31,864 nt of DNA from JAFGXW01 sp964634385 (GTDB taxonomy: Bacteria; Bacillota_I; Bacilli_A; Izemoplasmatales; Izemoplasmataceae). The stretch is taken from positions 1-31,864 of the forward strand of contig CAZWIZ010000015.1 in the NCBI GenBank assembly GCA_964634385.1. Reading direction: 5' to 3'. Positions 17,901 to 23,595 of this stretch are shown piece by piece (within the stretch, counting starts at the first letter, position 1; each line of letters opens with the position of its first letter). Under the pieces are notes generated by a model. It saw only the letters and a program-made list of their open reading frames with translations, did not search any database and was not told the DNA's origin. The position numbers and the translations under genes are program-made.

Positions 17901-18491
17901 ATATTTGTCAAGTTTTAAAGCGATTTCAGTATCTAATAATGATTTTACACTATCAATTTCGATAAGTTTTGCATTTAAAAGCTTTGAATATTTTTCAATT
18001 TGATCAATATGAATTTTATGATTGTTTTCATAATTATTTGTATATATTTCGAGTTTTTCAATATAAGATTTCACGTTTTCTTGATATTTTTGTTGAACAG
18101 CTTTAATATCAGCCATTTCACCTACTTTTAACTCTTGAATTACTTGTTTAACATCTGCGATTTTTGAATCAACAATTTCTGTTTCAGTAATTTTATATAT
18201 GTTAAAATCATTTTTGAATCGTTGATCTTTAGAACGTAATTTGATTAGTTTATTTTCAACAGCTTTTTCTATTCTTTGGTCTTTAATAATTGCTTTCTCA
18301 ACTAATAATTGAAGTTTTTCTTTAGACTTTTTTTCTTTTGCTAAAAAGTCTTTGTGTGATTTCAAAGACTTAGTTTCATGATTCTTGTTTAATTTTATTA
18401 TTTTTTTCTTTATAGGCGCAATATTAGAAATATATTCGAGTTCAATATCATAAGAAGCTATATCAAAACTATTTAAATTATTCATTTTCAA
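14910..18491 (-). CDS. Giant coiled-coil protein A, unknown function (1193 aa)
   Basis: This is the first gene of the coiled-coil operon. The protein is nearly all amphipathic helix rich in Lys, Glu, Asn, Ile and Leu; I see no Trp or Cys and only about four Pro (API near 25, EPL near 457, SPL, HPK near 1060). There is no Walker A motif, hinge, signal peptide or membrane helix, so it is not an SMC, Rad50 or anchored protein. The short N-terminal part (1-30) and a C-terminal section after HPKSEES (about 1060-1193, with EGYEQLIYNLNTYLEKYK) are the least repetitive and most likely to carry binding determinants. The start is TTG at 18491: AGGAGG at 18506-18501 is nine bases from it, whereas the next ATG (18485) is fifteen away. 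The promoter is at 18566-18538. It shares general composition with the 978-aa product and could be its ancient paralogue. Confidence 0.85.
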   Translation of the reverse strand: MKMNNLNSFDIASYDIELEYISNIAPIKKKIIKLNKNHETKSLKSHKDFLAKEKKSKEKLQLLVEKAIIKDQRIEKAVENKLIKLRSKDQRFKNDFNIYKITETEIVDSKIADVKQVIQELKVGEMADIKAVQQKYQENVKSYIEKLEIYTNNYENNHKIHIDQIEKYSKLLNAKLIEIDSVKSLLDTEIALKLDKYIEIKKAENAQSETKLHETEISLNNEIQKIKKDSNIKVKGIRDNVEILQKKYETRFTKYISKIEQQIEFIKSEFEDRKIIIDKDLQVNLNKLNNIEEETQKNKSKNSRKTIKMKIDLFNLRAYTSKKYEESVLNERILLLENEIDLLRTTLVNEISNLEKLEIFLLNDQVEIKDTGDYFKNINIKTKTELNVFERANNDYLVQHEHLKTEFIRKYTDLFDGFKQSLLSLNKSSIEQLTVINQEIDEINKYLDTSEPLKEIEVNKLRENIEVTEIKERYNIKYAKQEYEINILNNELQTRILIKETNMKSLMSENNKEITNVKNKEILDKAIEKAKLKYNKATEIYKLRLNSTKLEGNVLESDYETKLEILDFEKEIVRFEVQKDDILLSKKLNNDIKNIETETNYKIEVINKRLEEDLLKQDEQVSRLVYEKDTFSSNVDLAISKETIEVNKKKDNVINEANIKYSNIDIALERETKELSLNVLKSESIINERINKLNTNNSIYSDFINKNTKKLFEESLTVNQIKEFVSSNMLIHEETSKYINNLYNSLKEALSFMKELEKRSILNRIASSIDQNRIKKLKKQLTKNELELKKQLNILDSSKTEKILILKNKINSNISKFSKQKTDDIEILREIIINIYDSTFTSLKILQKNILDEITVLYSPLTKTNKAIISNAETNAKKAKKLVNDEKMQKLKQLNEFLTINIEKHEEERRVNLEKLEIQINDFKDKISQMSQKSTDEINEIKDKSNKLITIKKEQLRLIEDSEEKEIIKQIELLDIRKSDLEKVYKTTLEQLHKKDQEAKKIYAYEEKIYNIALETANSRFNDANVKSENVNFSNINENNKKIKTLKSDSENYLKLLNQRLLDKTKHFENNIYTIHPKSEESIGIAQKAIEEEILIKTKRLQFLTETHANITQSLENNLYTAFQEGYEQLIYNLNTYLEKYKVIGDNYRSLLDSSNVIISENNIAFANALFELGSKKHEIVKRNLIQINTKIT

Positions 18492-18537
18492 ATTTATGCA
18501 CCTCCTAAATGTTCTAATTCAGCCATTTCTTGTCATA

Positions 18538-18566
18538 ATTTTATCATATTTAAATCTTTTTTACAA
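18538..18566 (-). promoter_or_regulatory. Promoter of the coiled-coil operon
   Basis: Read on the minus strand: TTGTAA (18566-18561), a 17-base spacer ending in TGA, then TAAAAT (18543-18538), an extended -10 form. It is divergent from the ruvB promoter, whose -35 is about 40 bases away. Confidence 0.65.
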
Positions 18567-18604
18567 TAATAAAATACTTAATAACGATATTTAAAAAAAT
18601 GATT

Positions 18605-18645
18605 TTGTAAAAATTACTGTTTATTGTATAATTTTAATGAGGTGA
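18605..18645 (+). promoter_or_regulatory. ruvB promoter and ribosome binding site
   Basis: TTGTAA at 18605-18610, a 16-base spacer, TATAAT at 18627-18632, then GAGGTG at 18640-18645 just before the ATG at 18650. The leader is only about 10 nt. Confidence 0.7.
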
Positions 18646-18649
18646 CCTA

Positions 18650-19654
18650 ATGGAAACAAAAATTTTTACAAATGAAATTCTTGAAGAAGATATCGAAATT
18701 TTATCTTTAAGACCTAAATATTTAAAAGAGTATATTGGGCAAACAAAAGTTAAGGAAATGATGGATATTTTTATTAGAGCTGCCAAGAATAGAAATGAAT
18801 CATTAGATCACGTTCTTTTATATGGCCCACCAGGACTTGGTAAAACTACATTAGCTAATATAATAGCCAATGAAATCGGAGTTAACATAAAAGTTACAAG
18901 TGGACCTTCAATTGAAAGAAGCGGGGATTTAGCGGTTATTTTAACAAGCTTAACCCCAGGTGATATTTTATTCATTGATGAGATCCATAGATTGCCTAGA
19001 ATTGTTGAAGAAATTTTATATCCAGCAATGGAAGATTTTGTAATTGATATTATTGTTGGAAGAGATACAACAAGTAAATCTATTAGAGTTGATTTACCAC
19101 CTTTTACCTTAGTAGGAGCAACTACAAGATTTGGTGATTTAAGTTCTCCATTAAGGGATAGATTCGGTGTTGTTCATAAATTAGAATATTACAGTACTAA
19201 TGAACTTAAAGAGATTTGTAAAAGAACTGCAAAAATATTTGAATGTGAAATTCATGAAGATGCCTTATATGAGATAGCTAGAAGAAGCCGTGGTACGCCA
19301 AGAATAACTAACCGATTATTTAGAAGAGTAAGAGATTTTGCGGATGTTCTAAATGATGGTGTTATTAGTATGGATATATGCAAACTAGCCTTAGAAAAAT
19401 TACATATAGATGAAATAGGATTGGACTCTAAAGATTATGATTATTTACTTGGAATTATTGAAAAATTCGATGGTGGTCCTGTCGGGGTTGAAAGTTTAGC
19501 TGCTTCAATTGGAGAAGAATCAACAACTATAGAAGATGTCTACGAACCTTATTTATTACAAATAGGATTTATTAAACGTACACAAAGAGGTAGAGTAGCT
19601 ACTGAAAAAGCATATAAACATTTAAAAAAGACGCATAATACGAGGTTGTTTTAA
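18650..19654 (+). CDS. ruvB: Holliday junction branch migration helicase RuvB
   Basis: The AAA+ motor forms hexamers on DNA and drives branch migration with RuvA. The 334 aa have the normal length. Walker A GPPGLGKTT is at 59-67, Walker B ILFIDE ends at 111, sensor 1 GATTR at 156-160 and the arginine-finger region SPLRDRFG at about 165-172. The C-terminal winged helix holds GGPVGVESLAASIGEE and ends in the usual GFIKRTQRGR...A-x-HL motif (about 305-328). ruvA is not upstream, where the divergent coiled-coil operon sits instead; it must be elsewhere. The stop overlaps the queA start (TAATG), keeping the common ruvB-queA linkage. Confidence 0.98.
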   Translation: METKIFTNEILEEDIEILSLRPKYLKEYIGQTKVKEMMDIFIRAAKNRNESLDHVLLYGPPGLGKTTLANIIANEIGVNIKVTSGPSIERSGDLAVILTSLTPGDILFIDEIHRLPRIVEEILYPAMEDFVIDIIVGRDTTSKSIRVDLPPFTLVGATTRFGDLSSPLRDRFGVVHKLEYYSTNELKEICKRTAKIFECEIHEDALYEIARRSRGTPRITNRLFRRVRDFADVLNDGVISMDICKLALEKLHIDEIGLDSKDYDYLLGIIEKFDGGPVGVESLAASIGEESTTIEDVYEPYLLQIGFIKRTQRGRVATEKAYKHLKKTHNTRLF

Positions 19655-20685
19655 TGAAAGTAAATGATTTTAATTTTAATTTACCACAAGAACTAATAGC
19701 TCAGACACCACTTAAAGATAGAAGTGCTTCAAGGCTTTTAGTTTTAAATAAAAATACTGGGAAAATTAAACATGATCAATTTTCAAATTTATTAAATTAT
19801 TTAAACGAAGGTGATGTTCTTGTTTTAAATAATACATCAGTTTTACCAGCTAGATTATTTGGTATAAAAGAAGATACTTTAGCTGCGATTGAAATATTAT
19901 TATTAAAACAAAAAGAAGAAAACATCTGGGAATGTTTAGTAAAAAAAGCAAAAAAAATAAAAATTGGTACGGTAGTTAATTTCGGAGAGGGAACTCTTAA
20001 AGCAAAATGCATAAAAGTATATGATGAAGGTATAAGAGATTTTGAAATGATTTACTCAGGTGTGTTTTATAAAATTCTTGATGAATTAGGTGAGATGCCA
20101 TTACCTCCGTATATTCATGAAAAACTAATTGATCAAAATAGATATCAAACGGTCTATAATAAATATAAAGGTAGTGCGGCAGCTCCAACTGCCGGATTAC
20201 ATTTCACTAAATCTTTAATCCAAAAAATCGTAGAGAAAAAGATTCAAATCGCTTATGTCACTCTTCATGTTGGATTAGGAACATTTAGACCTGTTCAAGT
20301 AGACACAGTAGAAGAACATCATATGCATTCAGAATTTTATCAAATGTCAGAAGAATGTGCAAAAATTTTAAATAATGCTAAAAAAGAAAATAGAAGGATA
20401 ATCGCTGTAGGAACAACTTCTCTAAGAACCTTAGAAACAATATACAGAGATTATAATATTTTTAAAGAAACAAATGGCTGGAGTGATATATTTATATTTC
20501 CAGGTTTTAAATTCAGAGCTATTGATGCTCTAATTACTAATTTTCATTTACCAAAGTCGACATTATTAATGCTTGTGAGCGCTTTAGCAGGGAAAGAAAA
20601 CATAATGAATGCTTATAATGAAGCAATTAAACAAAAATATAGATTTTTCAGTTTTGGAGATAGTATGTTCATAAACGAGAACTAA
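19654..20685 (+). CDS. queA: S-adenosylmethionine:tRNA ribosyltransferase-isomerase
   Basis: QueA transfers and isomerises the ribosyl group of SAM onto preQ1 in the anticodon of tRNA, making epoxyqueuosine. At 343 aa it has the family length. Conserved blocks: FNLPQELIAQTPLKDRSASR (about 8-27), LVLNNTSVLPARLFG (about 56-70), GSAAAPTAGLHFT (about 172-184), HVGLGTFRPV (about 204-213) and the C-terminal TNFHLPKSTLLMLVSAL (about 297-313). Its start overlaps the ruvB stop. It functions with tgt (27837) and with the precursor transporter (22716), both in this window, but the usual direct queA-tgt adjacency is broken by 7 kb. Confidence 0.98.
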   Translation: MKVNDFNFNLPQELIAQTPLKDRSASRLLVLNKNTGKIKHDQFSNLLNYLNEGDVLVLNNTSVLPARLFGIKEDTLAAIEILLLKQKEENIWECLVKKAKKIKIGTVVNFGEGTLKAKCIKVYDEGIRDFEMIYSGVFYKILDELGEMPLPPYIHEKLIDQNRYQTVYNKYKGSAAAPTAGLHFTKSLIQKIVEKKIQIAYVTLHVGLGTFRPVQVDTVEEHHMHSEFYQMSEECAKILNNAKKENRRIIAVGTTSLRTLETIYRDYNIFKETNGWSDIFIFPGFKFRAIDALITNFHLPKSTLLMLVSALAGKENIMNAYNEAIKQKYRFFSFGDSMFINEN

Positions 20686-20702
20686 ATCAAGACTACAAAG
20701 TA

Positions 20703-20735
20703 AAAAAAACAGACGCAAAATGTGTCTGTTTTTAT
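20703..20735. terminator. Bidirectional terminator between queA and the DUF805 gene
   Basis: AAAAACAGACGC, AAAAT, GTGTCTGTTTTT: about ten pairs including one G-T, with A and T runs on either side. It serves convergent genes. Confidence 0.88.
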
Positions 20736-20744
20736 TGATTATTA

Positions 20745-21050
20745 TTATTGACTAGGTTTAATTAATTTGATAATAATGATAATCCAACCAATTATTGGTA
20801 AAAACCACCAAAAATAATTCCAACCACTATTATTTGTGTCATGTAAACGTCTAACTGTTAAAGAAATCATTGGAATAAAAACGATTAATGAATAAATAGA
20901 ACTGATTGCATCATTTTTCAATAATCCAAGTAATGCACCAACGATAAAACTAATCAAAACAGGCATCCAAAATTCTTTTATATCTGATTTACCCTCGAAA
21001 TCAGACCAACGTTTAAACATATCAACATATTCTTTAAAGAAATTTTCCAT
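20745..21050 (-). CDS. DUF805 family small membrane protein
   Basis: The 101-aa protein matches the DUF805 pattern: an N-terminal YVDMFKRWSDFEGKSDIKEFW (residues about 7-27; family usual F-x-G-R-x-s-R-x-EFW), two or three hydrophobic helices, the diagnostic SLTVRRLHDTNNSGW (about 62-76) and a final PIIGWIIIIIKL helix. The function of the family is not established. The start is placed at the ATG at 21050 because AAGGAGG lies six bases upstream; a longer frame beginning at 21074 would start inside the -10 element. It lies 60 bases downstream of tnaA on the same strand but has its own promoter. Confidence 0.88.
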   Translation of the reverse strand: MENFFKEYVDMFKRWSDFEGKSDIKEFWMPVLISFIVGALLGLLKNDAISSIYSLIVFIPMISLTVRRLHDTNNSGWNYFWWFLPIIGWIIIIIKLIKPSQ

Positions 21051-21072
21051 TTGTATCCTCCTTTTTTTAACC

Positions 21073-21081
21073 ATTATACCA
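21073..21081 (-). promoter_or_regulatory. Extended -10 of the DUF805 gene
   Basis: On the minus strand TG-G-TATAAT ends at 21073, followed by AAGGAGG and the ATG at 21050. It overlaps the spacer after tnaA. No clear -35 is visible, which is common with an extended -10. Confidence 0.55.
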
Positions 21082-21112
21082 CAATTATAATTTTTTTTAT
21101 AATATAATAAAA

Positions 21113-22498
21113 TTATTTAATTGGTTTTAATCTTGCGGTAAAGTGTCTTAAGACTGGTGGTTCATAATCAAATTCAAGACCAACTAATGATTTTCTATTT
21201 TTATACACTTCAATTACAGCATCAGCAACAACGTCTAGATGTTTATAAGTATATGTTCTTCTTGGGATAGTAAGTCTCATAAGTTCTAATGGACTTTCTA
21301 AGTTTTTCCCAGTATCTAAATCTCTTCCTAAAAGGAATGATCCAATTTCAACAGCTCTAACTCCAGCTTCTAAGTAGAGTGCATTACAAACGCTTTGAGC
21401 TGGAAATTCGTAATATGGAATGTGTGGAACAATCTTTTTACAATCAACAAATACGGCATGTCCTCCTGTCGGATATTGAATCGGAACACCAGCAGCTCTT
21501 AATTTATCTCCTAAATATCTAACTTGATCAGTTCGATGTTGTAAATAGTTTTCTTCTAAAGCTTCCATAAGTCCTACACTTAAAGCTTCCATATCTCGTC
21601 CAGCTAATCCACCATAAGTTGGAAATCCTTCCATAGGAACGATATATGTACGACAAACATTATATAAATCAGTATCGTTCTTAATAGCGATAACTCCACC
21701 GATATTAACTAATCCATCTTTTTTACTACTCATTAATAAAACATCAGCTAAATCAAAAACTTCCCTTGCTATTTCAATAATGCTTTTATTTTTATATCCT
21801 TTTTCTCTTTGTTTAACAAAATAAGCATTTTCAGCATATCTTGCACCATCAATAATAACTTTTATGTTATTTTTTTTAGCTATTCCAGCAACGGCATGAA
21901 GATTTTCCATACTTACAGGTTGTCCACCAGCACTGTTATTTGTAATAGTTAATATAATACCGGCAATATTACTTTTTCCTTTTTCATTAATAATTTTTTC
22001 AAGTTCAATCAAATCAAAATTACCTTTAAAAGGATAATAATGTTCAGTATCAAAGCATTCCGCTGTTGCACAATCAATTGCTCTAGCCCCTGCCATTTCA
22101 ACATGTGCTCTAGTTGTATCAAAATGAGTATTTGATATAAAGAACATTCCTTTTTTTGTAACTAATTGAGGAAGTACAACTTGTTCAGCTCCACGTCCTT
22201 GATGGGCTGGAATAACATAATCATAACCAGTAATGTGTTTCACAACTTTTTCTAATTTATAAAAGCTTCGCGATCCTGCATATGCTTCATCACCTTGCAT
22301 TAAAGCAGCCCATTGATAATGACTCATTGCACCTGTTCCACTATCTGTCAACAAATCAATATAAACATTTTCACTTCTTAAAGAAAAAGGATTATAACCA
22401 GCTTCTTTTAGTAATTTAATTCTCTCTTCTTTGGTAGTCATTTTTATTGGTTCTATCATTTTAATGCGATATGGTGGAGCTACATATTTTCTATCCAT
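21113..22498 (-). CDS. tnaA: Tryptophanase (L-tryptophan indole-lyase)
   Basis: This PLP enzyme splits tryptophan into indole, pyruvate and ammonia. The 461 aa are full length. The sequence resembles both tryptophanase and tyrosine phenol-lyase, so I compared the specificity positions: Asp127 (HFDTT; Thr in tyrosine phenol-lyase), Ile385 (RAVEIGS; Arg in tyrosine phenol-lyase) and His452 (VLRHFTARL; Phe in tyrosine phenol-lyase) are all of the tryptophanase type. The PLP lysine is K260 in MSSKKDG, and LLTDSGTGAM, HQGRGAEQ and NSAGGQPVSM are conserved. The start at 22498 is set by GGAGGA five bases upstream; an upstream in-frame ATG at 22546 lies at the promoter. The leader is about 33 nt, too short for a TnaC-like peptide, and no TnaB permease gene is adjacent. 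A perfect cre overlaps the promoter. Confidence 0.95.
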   Translation of the reverse strand: MDRKYVAPPYRIKMIEPIKMTTKEERIKLLKEAGYNPFSLRSENVYIDLLTDSGTGAMSHYQWAALMQGDEAYAGSRSFYKLEKVVKHITGYDYVIPAHQGRGAEQVVLPQLVTKKGMFFISNTHFDTTRAHVEMAGARAIDCATAECFDTEHYYPFKGNFDLIELEKIINEKGKSNIAGIILTITNNSAGGQPVSMENLHAVAGIAKKNNIKVIIDGARYAENAYFVKQREKGYKNKSIIEIAREVFDLADVLLMSSKKDGLVNIGGVIAIKNDTDLYNVCRTYIVPMEGFPTYGGLAGRDMEALSVGLMEALEENYLQHRTDQVRYLGDKLRAAGVPIQYPTGGHAVFVDCKKIVPHIPYYEFPAQSVCNALYLEAGVRAVEIGSFLLGRDLDTGKNLESPLELMRLTIPRRTYTYKHLDVVADAVIEVYKNRKSLVGLEFDYEPPVLRHFTARLKPIK

Positions 22499-22537
22499 TT
22501 TATTCCTCCAATTTATTGTAATATTAACACAAATGAT

Positions 22538-22566
22538 ATTATACATTACTGTGTTAGCGTTTACAA
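22538..22566 (-). promoter_or_regulatory. tnaA promoter
   Basis: Read on the minus strand: TTGTAA (22566-22561), a 17-base spacer, TATAAT (22543-22538). The predicted transcription start is near 22531, about 33 nt before the ATG. Confidence 0.8.
22552..22566 (-). promoter_or_regulatory. Catabolite-responsive element (cre, CcpA operator) in the tnaA promoter
   Basis: The minus-strand sequence TTGTAAACGCTAACA matches all fixed and degenerate positions of the Bacillus cre consensus WTGNAANCGNWWNCA. It covers the -35 and the first part of the spacer, a position where CcpA bound with HPr-Ser-P would block RNA polymerase. This is a consensus match only; ccpA is not in the window. Confidence 0.75.
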
Positions 22567-22634
22567 TATTTAGTTTTCTTTTTCTGATATTTGTATTTAT
22601 TTCAAGAATCTATAAAGTGTAACATATTTATTTA

Positions 22635-22690
22635 TTAAAAAACTGCACCATATTTTTTCATAATTCTCTATGAAAAAAATTGGGGTGCAG
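22635..22690 (-). terminator. Strong terminator after the queuosine transporter gene
   Basis: On the minus strand CTGCACC (22690-22684) pairs with GGTGCAG (22649-22643), enclosing a second ten-pair arm TTTTTTCATA/TATGAAAAAA, then TTTTTTAAT. The T tract is present only on the minus side, so it ends yhhQ transcription before the tnaA promoter. Confidence 0.88.
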
Positions 22691-22715
22691 TAATCATCTG
22701 ATATTATATTTTCAA

Positions 22716-23405
22716 TTATTCTAAAGGTTTAATATATTTAATAAGATATACAAATGGGGTATCTAAGAATGCTACAATAACTTTAATAGCGTAAGTAGTT
22801 ATAAAAATACTAAAAACAATATCGTTATCATAAATACCTAAAAAAGCAATTGGAACAAAAATCGATGTATCAATAAATTGACTAAATAATGTCGATCCGT
22901 TATTTCTAATCCATAAATACTTGTCATCAGGTAAAAGTTTTTTAATTTTCAAAAATAAATGAACATCTATTAGTTGGCTGACTATATATGCAGTTAAACT
23001 AGCTAATGCTATTCTTGGCAAAACTGAAAAAATAGTAACAATAGCGTTATGGGAAAAATCATTAATGTTTGGAATAAACCAAATTGAAAACTGCATAATT
23101 ACAACAGTTGCTAATAAACTAAAAAATCCAATATAAACTGCTTTTTTCGAATCCTTCAACCCGTATTTTTCACCAAGTGAATCAGTTACTAAAAATAAAG
23201 TTCCATACATTATATTACCTAGAGTAGCCACTAAATGTATTCCGAAAAAATTAAAGTCTATTGTTTTTGTTACTTGAATATTTGCAAGTATTGTTCCCAT
23301 TGCAATCCATGCAAATAATCCGGTTTTACCGAACAATTTATATGCTAATACAATCATTGAAAAATTTACTAAAGCAAATACAAACCATAATATTTCATTA
23401 CTCAT
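22716..23405 (-). CDS. yhhQ: Queuosine precursor transporter (YhhQ/VUT family, DUF165)
   Basis: The 229-aa protein has about six hydrophobic helices and the family marks: LANIQVTKTIDFNFFG (about 40-55), GTLFLVTDSLGEKYG (about 69-83; the conserved D-x3-E in the transport core) and RNNGSTLFSQFIDTSIFVP (about 168-186; matching the family's NxxS(T)xxxQxxDT block). E. coli YhhQ imports preQ0 and preQ1; related proteins in other bacteria may prefer preQ1 or queuine. The link to queA and tgt in this window and the preQ1-I-like leader support a preQ1 role. The start is fixed by AGGAGG (23417-23412) six bases upstream of the ATG; this Shine-Dalgarno is the 3' edge of the riboswitch. Confidence 0.92.
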   Translation of the reverse strand: MSNEILWFVFALVNFSMIVLAYKLFGKTGLFAWIAMGTILANIQVTKTIDFNFFGIHLVATLGNIMYGTLFLVTDSLGEKYGLKDSKKAVYIGFFSLLATVVIMQFSIWFIPNINDFSHNAIVTIFSVLPRIALASLTAYIVSQLIDVHLFLKIKKLLPDDKYLWIRNNGSTLFSQFIDTSIFVPIAFLGIYDNDIVFSIFITTYAIKVIVAFLDTPFVYLIKYIKPLE

Positions 23406-23411
23406 TTTATT

Positions 23412-23450
23412 CCTCCTAGTTTTGTTATCGCAGGATGGTTACGAACTGCG
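23412..23450 (-). promoter_or_regulatory. preQ1-I-like riboswitch in the yhhQ leader
   Basis: On the minus strand: P1 CGCAG/CTGCG (23450-23446 with 23433-23429), loop TTCGTAACCATC between them, then the A-rich tail ATAACAAAACTAGGAGG running into the Shine-Dalgarno. Stem size, the loop containing GTAACC, a C just before the 3' P1 strand and the tail AACAAAAC closely follow the Thermoanaerobacter preQ1-I aptamer as I remember it. The tail would pair back into the loop as an H-type pseudoknot when preQ1 binds and hide AGGAGG, giving translational repression. Its place in front of a queuosine-precursor transporter is strong functional support. Confidence 0.85.
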
Positions 23451-23470
23451 TACTATCAATTAGCATAATA

Positions 23471-23499
23471 AATATATATTATTTATATAATTTTGTCAA
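23471..23499 (-). promoter_or_regulatory. yhhQ promoter
   Basis: Minus strand: perfect TTGACA (23499-23494), a 17-base spacer, TATATT (23476-23471). The start site would be near 23464, just upstream of the riboswitch. Confidence 0.8.
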
Positions 23500-23595
23500 A
23501 CTTAAATATGTTATTTATAAATTTAAAACATTTTCTTAGGAAAACTATACTTTTATAGTAAAATAGTAATGCTGATAAAAAAAAGGGTGATTATA

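Noticed and set aside
11959..18491. The coiled-coil proteins as SMC, Rad50 or another ABC-type ATPase
   Set aside because: No Walker A, Walker B or signature motif and no hinge domain is visible in either protein.
21113..22498. Tyrosine phenol-lyase
   Set aside because: The three discriminating residues (Asp127, Ile385, His452) are those of tryptophanase.
22499..22546. N-terminal extension of TnaA and a TnaC-like leader peptide
   Set aside because: The extension starts within the -10 region and lacks a ribosome site; the leader after the predicted start is about 33 nt, too short for a regulatory peptide.
23569..23595. Upstream ATG for the activase
   Set aside because: There is no Shine-Dalgarno before it, while AAGGGTGA precedes the ATG at 23596, where the conserved domain begins.
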